Origin: an uncultured Collinsella sp.
GTDB lineage: Bacteria > Actinomycetota > Coriobacteriia > Coriobacteriales > Coriobacteriaceae
Direction of reading: 5' to 3'
DNA length: 64,000 bases
NCBI GenBank assembly: GCA_958370325.1
Contig: CATXJW010000001.1
Location: 1 to 64,000, forward strand
In this document: one piece after another, positions 7,054-15,280 of the stretch
How positions within the stretch are numbered: the stretch's first letter is position 1
Layout: every line of letters starts with the position of its first letter
Made by a program: the position numbers and the translations under genes
Notes under the pieces: generated by a model
Told to the model about the DNA's origin: nothing
Databases searched by the model: none
The model's input: the letters and a program-made list of their open reading frames with translations, nothing else

Positions 7054-8355
7054 ATGGATCAGACGCAGACGAGCGACGACGCTCCCCTGCTTACGCTCAG
7101 CACTCCCCAATCGAAGAAAACCACGCTCTTGGCTCAGCAAAAACCTCTCGTGACCATCGTGCACGCCTCGGTCGGCTCGGGCCACAAGGCCGCCGCAAAT
7201 GCGATAGCGCAGGCATTCGACCTCATCCGCGGCACCAATGGCATCCCCGAGGACGTTGAGATTGAAGTACTCGATATCCTTGATTTTGGACGTATTAAAT
7301 TCGACGGCAATAAAACCGCGGCTTCTTTTACGGGAGCCACGCGCCCCATTTACGACCTGACCTGGCGATATACGCTTACGGGATATCTGCTCTGGGGTGG
7401 CGGCACGGCATGGTCGCGAATTATGTTCCCCGCCTTCAACGAATATATTCGTAGCCGCAGGCCCATAGCCGTGGTCGCAACGCACATCACAGCAGCCAAT
7501 GTCGCCGTGGGCGCCCGCGTAATTACGGGTATCGATTATCCGGTCATCTGCGTGCCGACCGACTACGAAGTCGAGGGCTGGTGGCCCCACAAGGACACCG
7601 ATCTATTCTGTGTTGCCAACGAATTTATGGCTGAAACGCTGCGTCCGCGCAAGGTGCCCGAGACAAAGATTCGCATTACCGGCATTCCTATTCGCGCCGG
7701 ATTCGACACAGATTACGATCGCGAGGAAGAGCTAGCCAAGTTCAACCTCCCCACCGACAAGACCGTCGTGCTGGTAATGGCCGGTGCCAGCTTGCCTCAG
7801 CCTTACGTCCGCTTTCGCGCGGCGATGGACCATACGCTCCCCTTCCTACGCAGCTTTGAGGACATGCATTTTGTCTTTTTGCCGGGCAAAGACGTGGAGT
7901 ATGCCACCCGGCTGAAGACGCTCTTCGATGCCATGAAGCTCGAGAACGTCACGGTGTTGGACTATGTCGACGACATGGCGGCCCTCATGCACGGCTGCGA
8001 CCTGGCAATCCTCAAATCGGGCGGACTCACCGTCACCGAGTGCCTGTGCGCGCATCTGCCGATGATTCTGCTGGGCAAATCATACGGCCAGGAAAAGGCC
8101 AACACCACGATGCTCACCGGAATGGGCGCCAGCATGCATGTCACCACCGCACGAGAGCTCATCGTGACGTTGCGTCATCTCCACGATCATCCCGAGTCGC
8201 TCAAGGCACTGCTCATCAACGGCGAAGTGCTGCGCCGTCCCCACGCAGCCGAAGACATAGCCATCGCAACCATGGAGCTCGTAGGCAAACCCCAAAAGCG
8301 CAAACGAGCCTTCTGCCGCTTCTACTGGGGCGGCAAGCCAGCGCATATCCGCTAG
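7054..8355 (+). CDS. GT28-type glycosyltransferase (diacylglycerol glucosyltransferase/MGDG synthase-like)
   Basis: Membrane-associated glycosyltransferase of 433 aa, related to UgtP and plant MGDG synthases that glycosylate diacylglycerol to make glycolipids. The N-terminal acceptor domain has VHASVGSGHKAAANA, and the C-terminal nucleotide-sugar domain has LKSGGLTVTECL. A ~30-residue polar N-terminal extension precedes the core. ATG 7054 has AAGGGGAG upstream. The sugar donor and lipid acceptor cannot be read from sequence. The next 393 bp hold no gene but three large hairpins. Confidence 0.85.
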   Translation: MDQTQTSDDAPLLTLSTPQSKKTTLLAQQKPLVTIVHASVGSGHKAAANAIAQAFDLIRGTNGIPEDVEIEVLDILDFGRIKFDGNKTAASFTGATRPIYDLTWRYTLTGYLLWGGGTAWSRIMFPAFNEYIRSRRPIAVVATHITAANVAVGARVITGIDYPVICVPTDYEVEGWWPHKDTDLFCVANEFMAETLRPRKVPETKIRITGIPIRAGFDTDYDREEELAKFNLPTDKTVVLVMAGASLPQPYVRFRAAMDHTLPFLRSFEDMHFVFLPGKDVEYATRLKTLFDAMKLENVTVLDYVDDMAALMHGCDLAILKSGGLTVTECLCAHLPMILLGKSYGQEKANTTMLTGMGASMHVTTARELIVTLRHLHDHPESLKALLINGEVLRRPHAAEDIAIATMELVGKPQKRKRAFCRFYWGGKPAHIR

Positions 8356-8368
8356 CGTCTTTGTGTCC

Positions 8369-8472
8369 GCTTACCTGCGGGAGGCCCCTATATATCATCC
8401 CATGCTCAAACATTCTCGCTTCGCTGCGAAACTGCGCGTGGGACGATATATAGGGGCCTCCCGCAGGTAAGC
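8369..8472. repeat. 104-nt palindromic element, copy A
   Basis: A perfect 28-bp inverted repeat (8369-8396 with 8445-8472) brackets a 48-nt centre. The centre holds CATGCTCAAACATTCTCGC and GCGAAACTGCGCGTGG and can extend the stem (TCCCATGC against GCGTGGGA). An inverted copy of the same centre and inner stem occurs at 8627-8731. The arms differ between copies but remain self-complementary. It resembles a REP/BIME-type element and is not coding. Confidence 0.8.
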
Positions 8473-8548
8473 TGCGTTTACGTACTAGCAGCTATACCAG
8501 ATTCCCACCACTAGAACCTTCAAAGGCGAAACCGGAAAATCTAAATAC

Positions 8549-8597
8549 AGTAAGCCAATGCGACAAAGGGATTGTTCCTTTGTCGCATTGGCTTACT
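8549..8597. terminator. 21-bp perfect hairpin between convergent genes
   Basis: AGTAAGCCAATGCGACAAAGG at 8549-8569 is fully complementary to 8577-8597 with a 7-nt loop. It lies between the two palindromic elements, in the gap between the glycosyltransferase (+) and dut (-). Flanks are A/T-rich, but no immediate T-run follows. The most likely role is a bidirectional terminator or a 3'-end stabiliser. Confidence 0.55.
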
Positions 8598-8626
8598 AGA
8601 ATGTAAATATTTTTTCAAGCGAGTAG

Positions 8627-8731
8627 CCGCCCGCCTGCCTCTCTCACATATCGTTCCACGCGCAGTTTCGCAGCGAGCGAAGCGAAGCGAGAATGTTTGA
8701 GCATGGAATGATATGTGTGGGAGGCGGGCGG
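8627..8731. repeat. 105-nt palindromic element, copy B (inverted relative to copy A)
   Basis: Left arm 8627-8658 and right arm 8704-8731 are imperfectly complementary (CCGCCCGCCT outer, ACATATCRTTCCA inner). The reverse complement of the centre matches copy A from ATATCATYCC to GGRACGATAT, apart from a 9-nt insertion (TCGCTCGCT) at the tip. The outer arms share no clear similarity with copy A. Confidence 0.75.
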
Positions 8732-8748
8732 GAGGGATATGTGCGTCC

Positions 8749-9192
8749 CTAGGCGATGCCGCTGGAGCCGAAGCCTCCTTTGCCTCGGTCGGTTTCGTCT
8801 AGTTCTTCTACTTCTATGAGGTTGACCGTGGGGACTTCTTGGATGACGAGTTGGGCTATGCGGTCGCCTTTGTTTATTTGGATGTTGTTGGAGGGATCCA
8901 GGTTGATGAGGATAACCTTGAGTTCTCCTCGGTAGTGGGCGTCGATGAGGCCCGGCGTGTTGACTATAGACAGGCCCTGCTTGATGGCCAAGCCGCTGCG
9001 GGGCTGGACGAAGCCGGCGTAGCCATCGGGCAGGGCGATGGCCAGCCCCGTAGAGACCAGACGGCGTTCGAAGGGCTTCAGGACGCAGTCCTCGTTGGAG
9101 CGCAAATCCAAGCCAGCATCGGTGAGATGGGCGTATTCGGGAAGCTCAACGGTGGGGTCGAGACGCTTTATGTTGACGGTAATGTTGGACAT
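8749..9192 (-). CDS. dut: deoxyuridine 5'-triphosphate nucleotidohydrolase
   Basis: Trimeric dUTPase of 147 aa converting dUTP to dUMP and pyrophosphate, which keeps uracil out of DNA. All five motifs are visible: DAGLDL, PRSGLAIK, the GLIDAHYRGE region, GDRIAQLVI, and the C-terminal GKGGFGSSG. The ATG at 9192 follows GGTGA and lies 4 bp after the nrdR stop, so the two are cotranscribed. The operon also contains an SOS-type LysM gene upstream, which would tie nucleotide-pool sanitation to DNA damage. Confidence 0.96.
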   Translation of the reverse strand: MSNITVNIKRLDPTVELPEYAHLTDAGLDLRSNEDCVLKPFERRLVSTGLAIALPDGYAGFVQPRSGLAIKQGLSIVNTPGLIDAHYRGELKVILINLDPSNNIQINKGDRIAQLVIQEVPTVNLIEVEELDETDRGKGGFGSSGIA

Positions 9193-9196
9193 GGAA

Positions 9197-9640
9197 TCAC
9201 CTTAGCTTGTCGAGCTCTTGCAGAAACTCATCGACGTCTTTGAAATCGCGGTAGACCGAGGCAAAGCGAATGTAGGCCACCTTGTCGATCTTGGCCAAAC
9301 GCTTGAGCACCATGTCACCCAACTCATGGGACGTGACGGCCGTCAGCGTGCGAGAGCGCAACTCGACCTCGATGTCGTCGATAATCTCATTGAGCTTCTT
9401 AGTGTCGATATCGCGCTTGATGGTGGCGCGCATCAAGCCGACGAGCAGCTTATTGCGATCGAACCGCTGCTTGGTTCCGTCTGACTTAATGACCTCGATT
9501 GGGTCTTCACATCGCTCAAACGTTGTAAAGCGGTAGTTACACGAGCAACATTCGCGACGACGCTTAATGGTGTTATTTGACTCCTGCATACGAGAATCAA
9601 CGACGCGGGTATGTGCCTTGCCGCATTTGGGACAGCGCAT
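9197..9640 (-). CDS. nrdR: transcriptional repressor NrdR
   Basis: Zinc-ribbon and ATP-cone repressor of ribonucleotide reductase genes, 147 aa. The N-terminal MRCPKCG and CCSCNYRFTTFE supply the four zinc cysteines; the ATP-cone follows (IEVIKSDGTKQRF). No nrd genes or obvious NrdR boxes are in the window. The start codon and part of its ribosome-binding site lie inside a 12-bp perfect inverted repeat (9635-9678), a possible translational switch. It is followed directly by dut. Confidence 0.96.
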   Translation of the reverse strand: MRCPKCGKAHTRVVDSRMQESNNTIKRRRECCSCNYRFTTFERCEDPIEVIKSDGTKQRFDRNKLLVGLMRATIKRDIDTKKLNEIIDDIEVELRSRTLTAVTSHELGDMVLKRLAKIDKVAYIRFASVYRDFKDVDEFLQELDKLR

Positions 9641-9678
9641 GGTACCTCCTCTTAAACGATAACAAGGGTACCATGCGC
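9635..9678 (-). promoter_or_regulatory. hairpin over the nrdR start codon
   Basis: GCGCATGGTACC (9635-9646) is perfectly complementary to GGTACCATGCGC (9667-9678) with a 20-nt loop. In the minus-strand RNA the ATG of nrdR sits in the 3' arm. The ribosome-binding purines AAGAGGA are in the loop and GG of the arm completes AGGAGG. Confidence 0.6.
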
Positions 9679-9691
9679 AGCGCGATAATGA

Positions 9692-10144
9692 TTACGAACG
9701 AGCGGGAACCTTAAGATACGCACCGGCGGCGAGCGAACCATGCTCCAGATGATTGACGTTACGGATCATGTCAGAAGTCTCTTGCGTGGAAAGGCCTTCG
9801 ATTGGATATTCCTCGGCAAGCGACCAAAGAGAATCGCCAGCTTGAACGCGAATGGTCTCGTAGGTAATGTTGGAAACGGACTCGGCATACGCGGCGTGAC
9901 GAGCGCTAAAGACCGACGTAGCGAGGACAAAGAAGAGCGTAAGCGCAACGGCGACGGCGACAATCGTCGGAACCTTCAGGGAAACGCGGGCCGGCGCGAC
10001 TACAGCCTGCTGATTGCGAGCAGGCTTTACGGTCAAAGGCTGAATGCCGGAGCGGCCACCCTGAACAACCGTAAAAGTAGGTTCTGCAGGCGTCTCGAGC
10101 TTAAGGGCAAGGTTACCCTGGACCATATTCGTTGCGTTCATCAT
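9692..10144 (-). CDS. LysM-domain membrane protein, YneA-like SOS division inhibitor candidate
   Basis: Protein of about 150 aa: a ~55-residue N-terminal region, one transmembrane segment at about 56-76 (VPTIVAVAVALTLFFVLATSVF) and a C-terminal extracytoplasmic LysM domain (TIRVQAGDSLWSLAEEY). Start at 10144 (tandem ATG ATG) with GAGAGGAG upstream. It is divergent from lexA and has a strong promoter with a LexA box in the spacer. This is the arrangement of Bacillus yneA, whose product delays division during SOS. Sequence similarity to YneA is limited to architecture, so function is inferred. Confidence 0.75.
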   Translation of the reverse strand: MMNATNMVQGNLALKLETPAEPTFTVVQGGRSGIQPLTVKPARNQQAVVAPARVSLKVPTIVAVAVALTLFFVLATSVFSARHAAYAESVSNITYETIRVQAGDSLWSLAEEYPIEGLSTQETSDMIRNVNHLEHGSLAAGAYLKVPARS

Positions 10145-10212
10145 GTTCTCCTCTCGCGTGTTTTGCTGAGAACAGTTTTATCAAGCCGCGCGGACAAAAA
10201 TGTCTAGCGCGA

Positions 10213-10224
10213 GAACGAATGTTC
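10213..10224. promoter_or_regulatory. LexA box 1
   Basis: GAACGAATGTTC matches the GAAC-N4-GTTC consensus of Gram-positive and actinobacterial LexA. It lies between the divergent LysM gene and lexA. Confidence 0.8.
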
Positions 10225-10231
10225 GGTTATT

Positions 10232-10259
10232 ATTATCTTCGAACAGTTGTTCCTGTCAA
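10232..10259 (-). promoter_or_regulatory. promoter of the LysM-nrdR-dut operon
   Basis: On the minus strand TTGACA (10254-10259) and GATAAT (10232-10237) are separated by 16 bp. LexA box 2 occupies the spacer, so LexA binding would block it. Confidence 0.75.
10241..10252. promoter_or_regulatory. LexA box 2
   Basis: GAACAGTTGTTC, a perfect GAAC-N4-GTTC dyad. It overlaps the LysM-gene promoter spacer and lies upstream of lexA. Confidence 0.85.
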
Positions 10260-10268
10260 GCAAAATTC

Positions 10269-10280
10269 GAACATTTGTTT
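10269..10280. promoter_or_regulatory. LexA box 3
   Basis: GAACATTTGTTT is a one-mismatch LexA box, 24 bp before the lexA start codon. It is the best candidate for lexA autoregulation. Confidence 0.7.
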
Positions 10281-10304
10281 GACATGGGTAGAGAGGATGC
10301 CCTG

Positions 10305-10949
10305 ATGGCTCGCAAAATTACCAAGCGTCAGCAGCAAATTTACGACTTCATCAAGGAATATCAGCAGGAGAAGGGTTATCCGCCCAGCGTGCGCGAGATG
10401 GCTTCTGCCGTGGGCCTTTCCTCCCCCAGCACCGTGCACGCCCATCTCTCTGCCCTGGAGGCGCGCGGGCTACTCAAGCGCGATGCCACCAAACCGCGCG
10501 CCCTGGAACTCTTTAACGAGGACGGTTCCTCTGTCTCAATTTCTAAATCTGACGAGCCCACCGCACCTCGCGGAACGGTCTCGCTACCGCTCGTTGGTCG
10601 CGTCGCGGCCGGGATCCCCATTCTGGCCGAGCAGAATATCGAAGACACTTTTACTATCCCGACCGAAATCGCGACTGATCAGGGTTCCTTTATCCTTGAG
10701 GTGCATGGGAGCTCAATGATCAATGTCGGCATCTTCAATGGCGATTACATCATCGTCCGTGAACAAAAGAGTGCCATGAACGGCGAAATTGTCGTGGCCA
10801 TGATTGATGGTTCAGCGACCGTCAAGACGTTCTACAAGGAGCAGGGGCGCGTGCGCTTGCAGCCCGAGAACGACACTATGGAGCCTATCTATGCGACGAA
10901 CCCCGTTATTTTGGGTAAAGTTGTCGGTTTAATGCGCCGGTTCTCGTAA
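10305..10949 (+). CDS. lexA: SOS repressor LexA
   Basis: Transcriptional repressor and self-cleaving serine protease of 214 aa. The N-terminal winged helix holds KRQQQIYDFI and PPSVREMASAVGLSSPSTVHAHL. The cleavage site is A102-G103 (VAAGIP), with catalytic S137 (GSSM) and K174 (ATVKTF). ATG 10305 has GAGAGGA 7 nt upstream. The in-frame region upstream contains LexA boxes and is non-coding. RecA, whose filament triggers cleavage, is encoded at 19272-20420 and has its own LexA box. The downstream gene overlaps the stop by 1 nt. Confidence 0.97.
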   Translation: MARKITKRQQQIYDFIKEYQQEKGYPPSVREMASAVGLSSPSTVHAHLSALEARGLLKRDATKPRALELFNEDGSSVSISKSDEPTAPRGTVSLPLVGRVAAGIPILAEQNIEDTFTIPTEIATDQGSFILEVHGSSMINVGIFNGDYIIVREQKSAMNGEIVVAMIDGSATVKTFYKEQGRVRLQPENDTMEPIYATNPVILGKVVGLMRRFS

Positions 10950-11653
10950 TGCAAAAACGCATCACCATCTTTGATACCGTCCGCGGGTTTACGATGATTT
11001 CTATGGCAGGTTTTCACGCTTGCTACGATCTCGCCTACCTGTACGGCTGGGATATGTCCTGGTTTACCCAGTCAGTCTTTCAAGACATCTGGCGCGCCAG
11101 CATCAGCTGGGTATTTTTGTTTATCGCGGGTTGGATGTGTACCCTTTCGCGCAACAATATCAAACGTGCCGCCAAATACGCCTTAGCAGCACTCGTCGTC
11201 TGGTTGGCAACAACACTTGTCTCAGTCGACGATTCGGTTAATTTTGGCATCATCTACTGCATGGCCGCATGTACCGGCATCGTGGCGTTGACCGATCCCG
11301 TCCTTAAGAAGATATCGGCGAGATGGGGCATGCCCCTATGCCTTGTGTTGTTCGCCTTCACCTGGAGCATCCCCAAAACGACCTACCCTGTCCCCTACCT
11401 TGCGTGGCTGGGATTTCCGAGCCCTGGGTTTGTCTCGGGTGATTACTACCCCATCATCCCGTTTATCTTTATGTATCTTGCAGGATACTTCGCCGCACAC
11501 ATAGCGCAGGGAATCGATAAGACCGTCCCTAGCTGGGCCTACGCCAACCCCCTGCCGGCGCTCGCCAGCCTTGGACGCCATGCACTCCCCTTTTATCTAC
11601 TGCATCAGCCCATCATTCTGGGCATTTTGGAGCTCATCTACTCGGTACGATAA
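10949..11653 (+). CDS. DUF1624 membrane protein (heparan-alpha-glucosaminide N-acetyltransferase-like)
   Basis: Polytopic membrane protein of 234 aa with about six to seven hydrophobic segments. It begins with RITIFDTVRGFTMISM and has an early HACYD; this N-terminal R-x-FDxxRG-like segment is characteristic of the DUF1624/HGSNAT-type transmembrane acyltransferases. Its ATG overlaps the lexA TAA by 1 nt, so it should be translated from the lexA transcript and share SOS control. Its 3' end overlaps convergent hflX by 16 bp, with no room for a terminator. The acyl acceptor is unknown; an envelope modification is the cautious guess. Confidence 0.75.
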   Translation: MQKRITIFDTVRGFTMISMAGFHACYDLAYLYGWDMSWFTQSVFQDIWRASISWVFLFIAGWMCTLSRNNIKRAAKYALAALVVWLATTLVSVDDSVNFGIIYCMAACTGIVALTDPVLKKISARWGMPLCLVLFAFTWSIPKTTYPVPYLAWLGFPSPGFVSGDYYPIIPFIFMYLAGYFAAHIAQGIDKTVPSWAYANPLPALASLGRHALPFYLLHQPIILGILELIYSVR

Positions 11654-12927
11654 CGCTCAAGCCGCGGTGCAATACGAGCCGGCAACTTCGCCACAATGCG
11701 AACGCCATCCTCAAGATATTCCTCGTGCAAAAGGGTTCCCTGCTCATGTACGAGTGTGATGAGCGCACCTTCATGATATGGAATGTCGGCTGAAAGCAGT
11801 ACATCGGTGGCAGCTGCCTCACGAGCAATTCGATCGACGAGATCGTCGAGCCCCTCGCCCGTTTGGGCCGAGAACAGAACGGCTTCCGGATAGCGACGAC
11901 GGAAACTCAATCGATCAACGCTATCGAGAAGATCGATTTTATTGAATACGGTCAGCGTTAAACGCTCTCCGGCGCCGATCTCATCAAGCACGCGGTCGAC
12001 AGCCTCCAGCTGCCGCTCATAGTCCTCGTCAGACGCATCTACGACTTTGAGAATTAGATCGGCACCCAACACCTCGGACAGCGTCGATTTAAAGGCATCG
12101 ACCAGACCGTGCGGCAGCTTTTGAATAAAGCCGACGGTATCGGTAATCGTCATGCCGCGACCGCCGGGCAGGCGATACGAACGCGTCGTAGGGTCGAGCG
12201 TAGCAAACAGCTTGTCCTGCGAAAGTACCGTTGAGCCGGTCAGACGATTGAGCAACGTCGATTTACCGGCATTGGTATAACCGGCTAACGCGACGCGAAA
12301 CGCCGGTGACTCAATGCGGCTCTTGGATTGAACATCGCGGCGCTGTTCAACCTGCTTGAGCTCACGACGAAGCGCAGCGATCTTATTACGAATGAGGCGA
12401 CGGTCGACCTCGAGCTGACTTTCGCCCTGACCAAAACGTGAGCCGATGCCGCCGCGCGTCTGCTCCTTGGCGAGATGGCTCCACATGCCACGCAGGCGAG
12501 GCAACAAATATTGAAGCTGTGCCAGCTGTACCTGCAGGCGTCCCTCACGCGTCTGAGCATGCAGGCCAAAGATATCCAGGATCAGTGCTGTACGATCGAT
12601 AATCTTTACCGGCTCACCCACGGCTTTCTCCAAATAGGATTGCTGCGAGGGGGTCAGGTCGTCGTCAAAAATAACGACATCGGCATTCATGCGATGCACC
12701 AGGCCGCACAGCTCTTCAACCTTACCGGAACCGATAAACGATTTAGGATACGGCTTTACCAAACGCTGCGACAAGCGTGCCACGCACTGGGCACCAGCTG
12801 TGTAGGCAAGACGCTCCAGCTCATCAAGCGAGCGATCGAGCGGCCATGCATTGTCGCGCCACTCAACACCAACTAAAATGGCACGCTCGGGCTCGGGTGC
12901 CGTGGGAACAAGGGGGAAACGGGCCAT
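11638..12927 (-). CDS. hflX: ribosome-associated GTPase HflX
   Basis: GTPase of 429 aa that binds the 50S subunit and rescues or splits stalled ribosomes. The N-terminal HflX domain is followed by a helical region (rich in K/R/E, about 160-200), then the G domain with G1 GYTNAGKST, the switch region DTVGFIQKLPHGLVDAFKSTL and NKID. Its start overlaps the miaA stop by one base, continuing the miaB-miaA-hflX order also known from proteobacteria. It is the last gene of the long minus-strand run. Confidence 0.95.
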   Translation of the reverse strand: MARFPLVPTAPEPERAILVGVEWRDNAWPLDRSLDELERLAYTAGAQCVARLSQRLVKPYPKSFIGSGKVEELCGLVHRMNADVVIFDDDLTPSQQSYLEKAVGEPVKIIDRTALILDIFGLHAQTREGRLQVQLAQLQYLLPRLRGMWSHLAKEQTRGGIGSRFGQGESQLEVDRRLIRNKIAALRRELKQVEQRRDVQSKSRIESPAFRVALAGYTNAGKSTLLNRLTGSTVLSQDKLFATLDPTTRSYRLPGGRGMTITDTVGFIQKLPHGLVDAFKSTLSEVLGADLILKVVDASDEDYERQLEAVDRVLDEIGAGERLTLTVFNKIDLLDSVDRLSFRRRYPEAVLFSAQTGEGLDDLVDRIAREAAATDVLLSADIPYHEGALITLVHEQGTLLHEEYLEDGVRIVAKLPARIAPRLERYRTE

Positions 12928-13865
12928 TAGGCAGCCTCAATACGATGCAGGATATCCTCAACGACCTCATCGATCGTACATTCATCCATATCAAACCACA
13001 CGATACGGTCATCGCGCTTAAACCACGAAAGCTGACGCTTGGCATAACGACGCGAACGCATCTTAATGAGTTCGCGAGCCTCATCCATGCTCATCACGCC
13101 ATTGAAAGCATCGCTGATCTCTTTATAACCAATTGCCTGCATCGACGTCAGGGCATCTCCCAGCCCCTCGTCCATAAGACCGCGGACCTCATCGACAAGA
13201 CCCTGCTCAAACATCAGATCGACGCGCAGATTAATGCGCTCGTAGAGCACCTCGCGATTACGCGTCAGACCAAACCATAGGGCATGATAATGCTCGCGCG
13301 GAACACTAAACTGACTTTTTTGCTGTGCATAGGAGATGCCATCATCATGCATCTCGAGCGCACGAATCACACGGCGCACGTTATGGGGATGAATAACAGC
13401 AGCCGATTCTGGATCGCGCTCGGCAAGCAGGGCATGCAGTTCTTCCTCGCCAATACGCTCGGCAAGCTCCTGATAGCCCGCACGGCGATCGTCCTCAAGT
13501 TCACCCGAGGGAAAGTCCATCTCATCGAGGGCTGCCTTGAGATATAGCCCCGTACCTCCGCAAAAAACCGGCAGGCAACCCGAACCAAGGAGACGTTCAA
13601 CATGCGCGCGAGCGTCAGCCTGATAAAGCGCAGCAGAATATGCCACACCCGGCTCTACAATATCGACGAGACGCAGCGGCGCCGTGCACTCATCGGGTGC
13701 CATCTTTGCGGTACCGATGTCCATGCCGCGATAGATTTGCATCGCATCGCACGACAGCACTTCGGACGAAAGACGAGCTGCCAAACGGTCGGCAACATCA
13801 CTCTTACCAACCGCCGTCGGACCGACGATCGCAACGGCGGAAAGACCTGCCCCGGGAGAAACCAT
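12927..13865 (-). CDS. miaA: tRNA dimethylallyltransferase
   Basis: Transfers a dimethylallyl group to N6 of A37 in tRNAs that read UNN codons, 312 aa. It has the P-loop GPTAVGKSDVA, the D of SCDAMQIY, and a C-terminal KRQLSWFKRD element. One-nucleotide overlaps connect it to miaB upstream and hflX downstream. Its product is the substrate of MiaB, encoded immediately upstream in the operon. Confidence 0.96.
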   Translation of the reverse strand: MVSPGAGLSAVAIVGPTAVGKSDVADRLAARLSSEVLSCDAMQIYRGMDIGTAKMAPDECTAPLRLVDIVEPGVAYSAALYQADARAHVERLLGSGCLPVFCGGTGLYLKAALDEMDFPSGELEDDRRAGYQELAERIGEEELHALLAERDPESAAVIHPHNVRRVIRALEMHDDGISYAQQKSQFSVPREHYHALWFGLTRNREVLYERINLRVDLMFEQGLVDEVRGLMDEGLGDALTSMQAIGYKEISDAFNGVMSMDEARELIKMRSRRYAKRQLSWFKRDDRIVWFDMDECTIDEVVEDILHRIEAA

Positions 13866-15235
13866 TAGCGCGGCTCGCCCACAACGGAGCCGGACAAATA
13901 CCAGGTCTTGGCAACGTCAACGTCAACATCAACGATCTTGCCAACAAGCTGATCGATGCTGTAACCCTCAGGGATAGGCGCATGCACGGTCTGATTCTTG
14001 GGACTCTTGCCCAGCAGGACCGCATCGTTCTTTTTACTCGTTCCCTCAATGAGCGCGGGAACCACAGTATGAAGCTCGCCCTGGTTATACTCGTGTGCCG
14101 TGGTCTCGATAACCTTAACCAGGCGATTGAAACGCTCGAGAATAACCTCATGCGGCGTAGGATCGTCAATCTCGGCGGCCGGGGTACCGGCACGCTTGGA
14201 ATAGATGAAGGTATAGGCCTGAGCATAGCGGACCGTCTCGGCAAGCGAGAGCGTCTGCTCAAAGTCTTCTTCAGTCTCGCCCGGGAAGCCAACGATAATG
14301 TCGGTCGAGAGCGCGATATCGGGCATGCGGTTGCGAATGCGATCGACAAGGCCCAGATAGTCCTCGCGTGTATAACGGCGATTCATCTCTTTGAGGATCC
14401 GCGTCGAACCGGACTGGACGGCCAAGTGCAGCTGCGGCATAACGGCAGGCGTCTCGGCCATGGCGTCGATGGTCTCGGGCAACAGGTCCTTGGGATGCGA
14501 AGACGTAAAGAAGATGCGCTCCACGCCCGTATCGCCCACGGCACGCAGCAGATCGGCAAAACGCGGCTTGCCAAACAGATCGCGACCATATGAGTTAACG
14601 TTTTGGCCCAGCAGCGTAATCTCACGCACGCCCTGGCGCACCAAACCGGTCACCTCGTCGACAATCTCCTCGAAGGGGCGGCTCTTTTCGCGACCGCGCA
14701 CGTACGGCACGATACAATAGGTGCAGAAATTATTGCAGCCCGTCATGATGGGCACCCAGGCGTGATACTGGGTCTCGCGATGCCACGGCATGCTCATGGC
14801 GTCCGTATCCTCATGCTCATTGGTGCGGATATGACGCTTACCATCAAGGAACGCCTCGGCAATAAGCTCGGCCACATGCGCGATGGAATGCGTGCCAAAG
14901 ATGACATTGACGTTATCGACGTTGGTGAGCAGGCCCTCGCCATCGCGCTGCGCGATGCAACCGCCAACGGCAACCACGCGCTTGCCCGAAGGCGAAGGCG
15001 GCAGGCTTTTGCAGGAATTGCACTGACCGTACAGGCGAGTATCGGCGGCCTCGCGCACACAGCACGTCATGAAGACAACGATATCGGCATGCGCGGGATC
15101 GAGCGCCATGAGGCAGCCATACGAATCAAGCAGACCGCTCACACGCTCGGAATCGTGCTGATTCATCTGGCAGCCAAAGGTGCGGATAAAGTAGGTTTTA
15201 CCGGCAAGAATATCGCGTACGGAACGCTGGTCCAT
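13865..15235 (-). CDS. miaB: tRNA-2-methylthio-N6-dimethylallyladenosine synthase
   Basis: Radical-SAM methylthiotransferase of 456 aa. It has the N-terminal UPF0004 domain with FGCQMNQHDSE, the radical-SAM cluster motif GCNNFCTYCIVPY, and a C-terminal TRAM domain. Of two near ATGs, 15235 is best spaced (9 nt) from AGGA; the one at 15241 is only 3 nt away. It is one of three methylthiotransferase paralogues in the window, with rimO and mtaB; the CNNFCTYC form and linkage to miaA identify it as MiaB. Confidence 0.96.
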   Translation of the reverse strand: MDQRSVRDILAGKTYFIRTFGCQMNQHDSERVSGLLDSYGCLMALDPAHADIVVFMTCCVREAADTRLYGQCNSCKSLPPSPSGKRVVAVGGCIAQRDGEGLLTNVDNVNVIFGTHSIAHVAELIAEAFLDGKRHIRTNEHEDTDAMSMPWHRETQYHAWVPIMTGCNNFCTYCIVPYVRGREKSRPFEEIVDEVTGLVRQGVREITLLGQNVNSYGRDLFGKPRFADLLRAVGDTGVERIFFTSSHPKDLLPETIDAMAETPAVMPQLHLAVQSGSTRILKEMNRRYTREDYLGLVDRIRNRMPDIALSTDIIVGFPGETEEDFEQTLSLAETVRYAQAYTFIYSKRAGTPAAEIDDPTPHEVILERFNRLVKVIETTAHEYNQGELHTVVPALIEGTSKKNDAVLLGKSPKNQTVHAPIPEGYSIDQLVGKIVDVDVDVAKTWYLSGSVVGEPR

Positions 15236-15280
15236 GTGCATAAGTCCTAACGATGGGGAGCGAAACAAAGCAAGCAGAAG

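Noticed and set aside
8356..8748. CRISPR-like repeats
   Set aside because: Only two inverted copies of a palindromic element, with no direct repeats or regular spacers and no cas genes.
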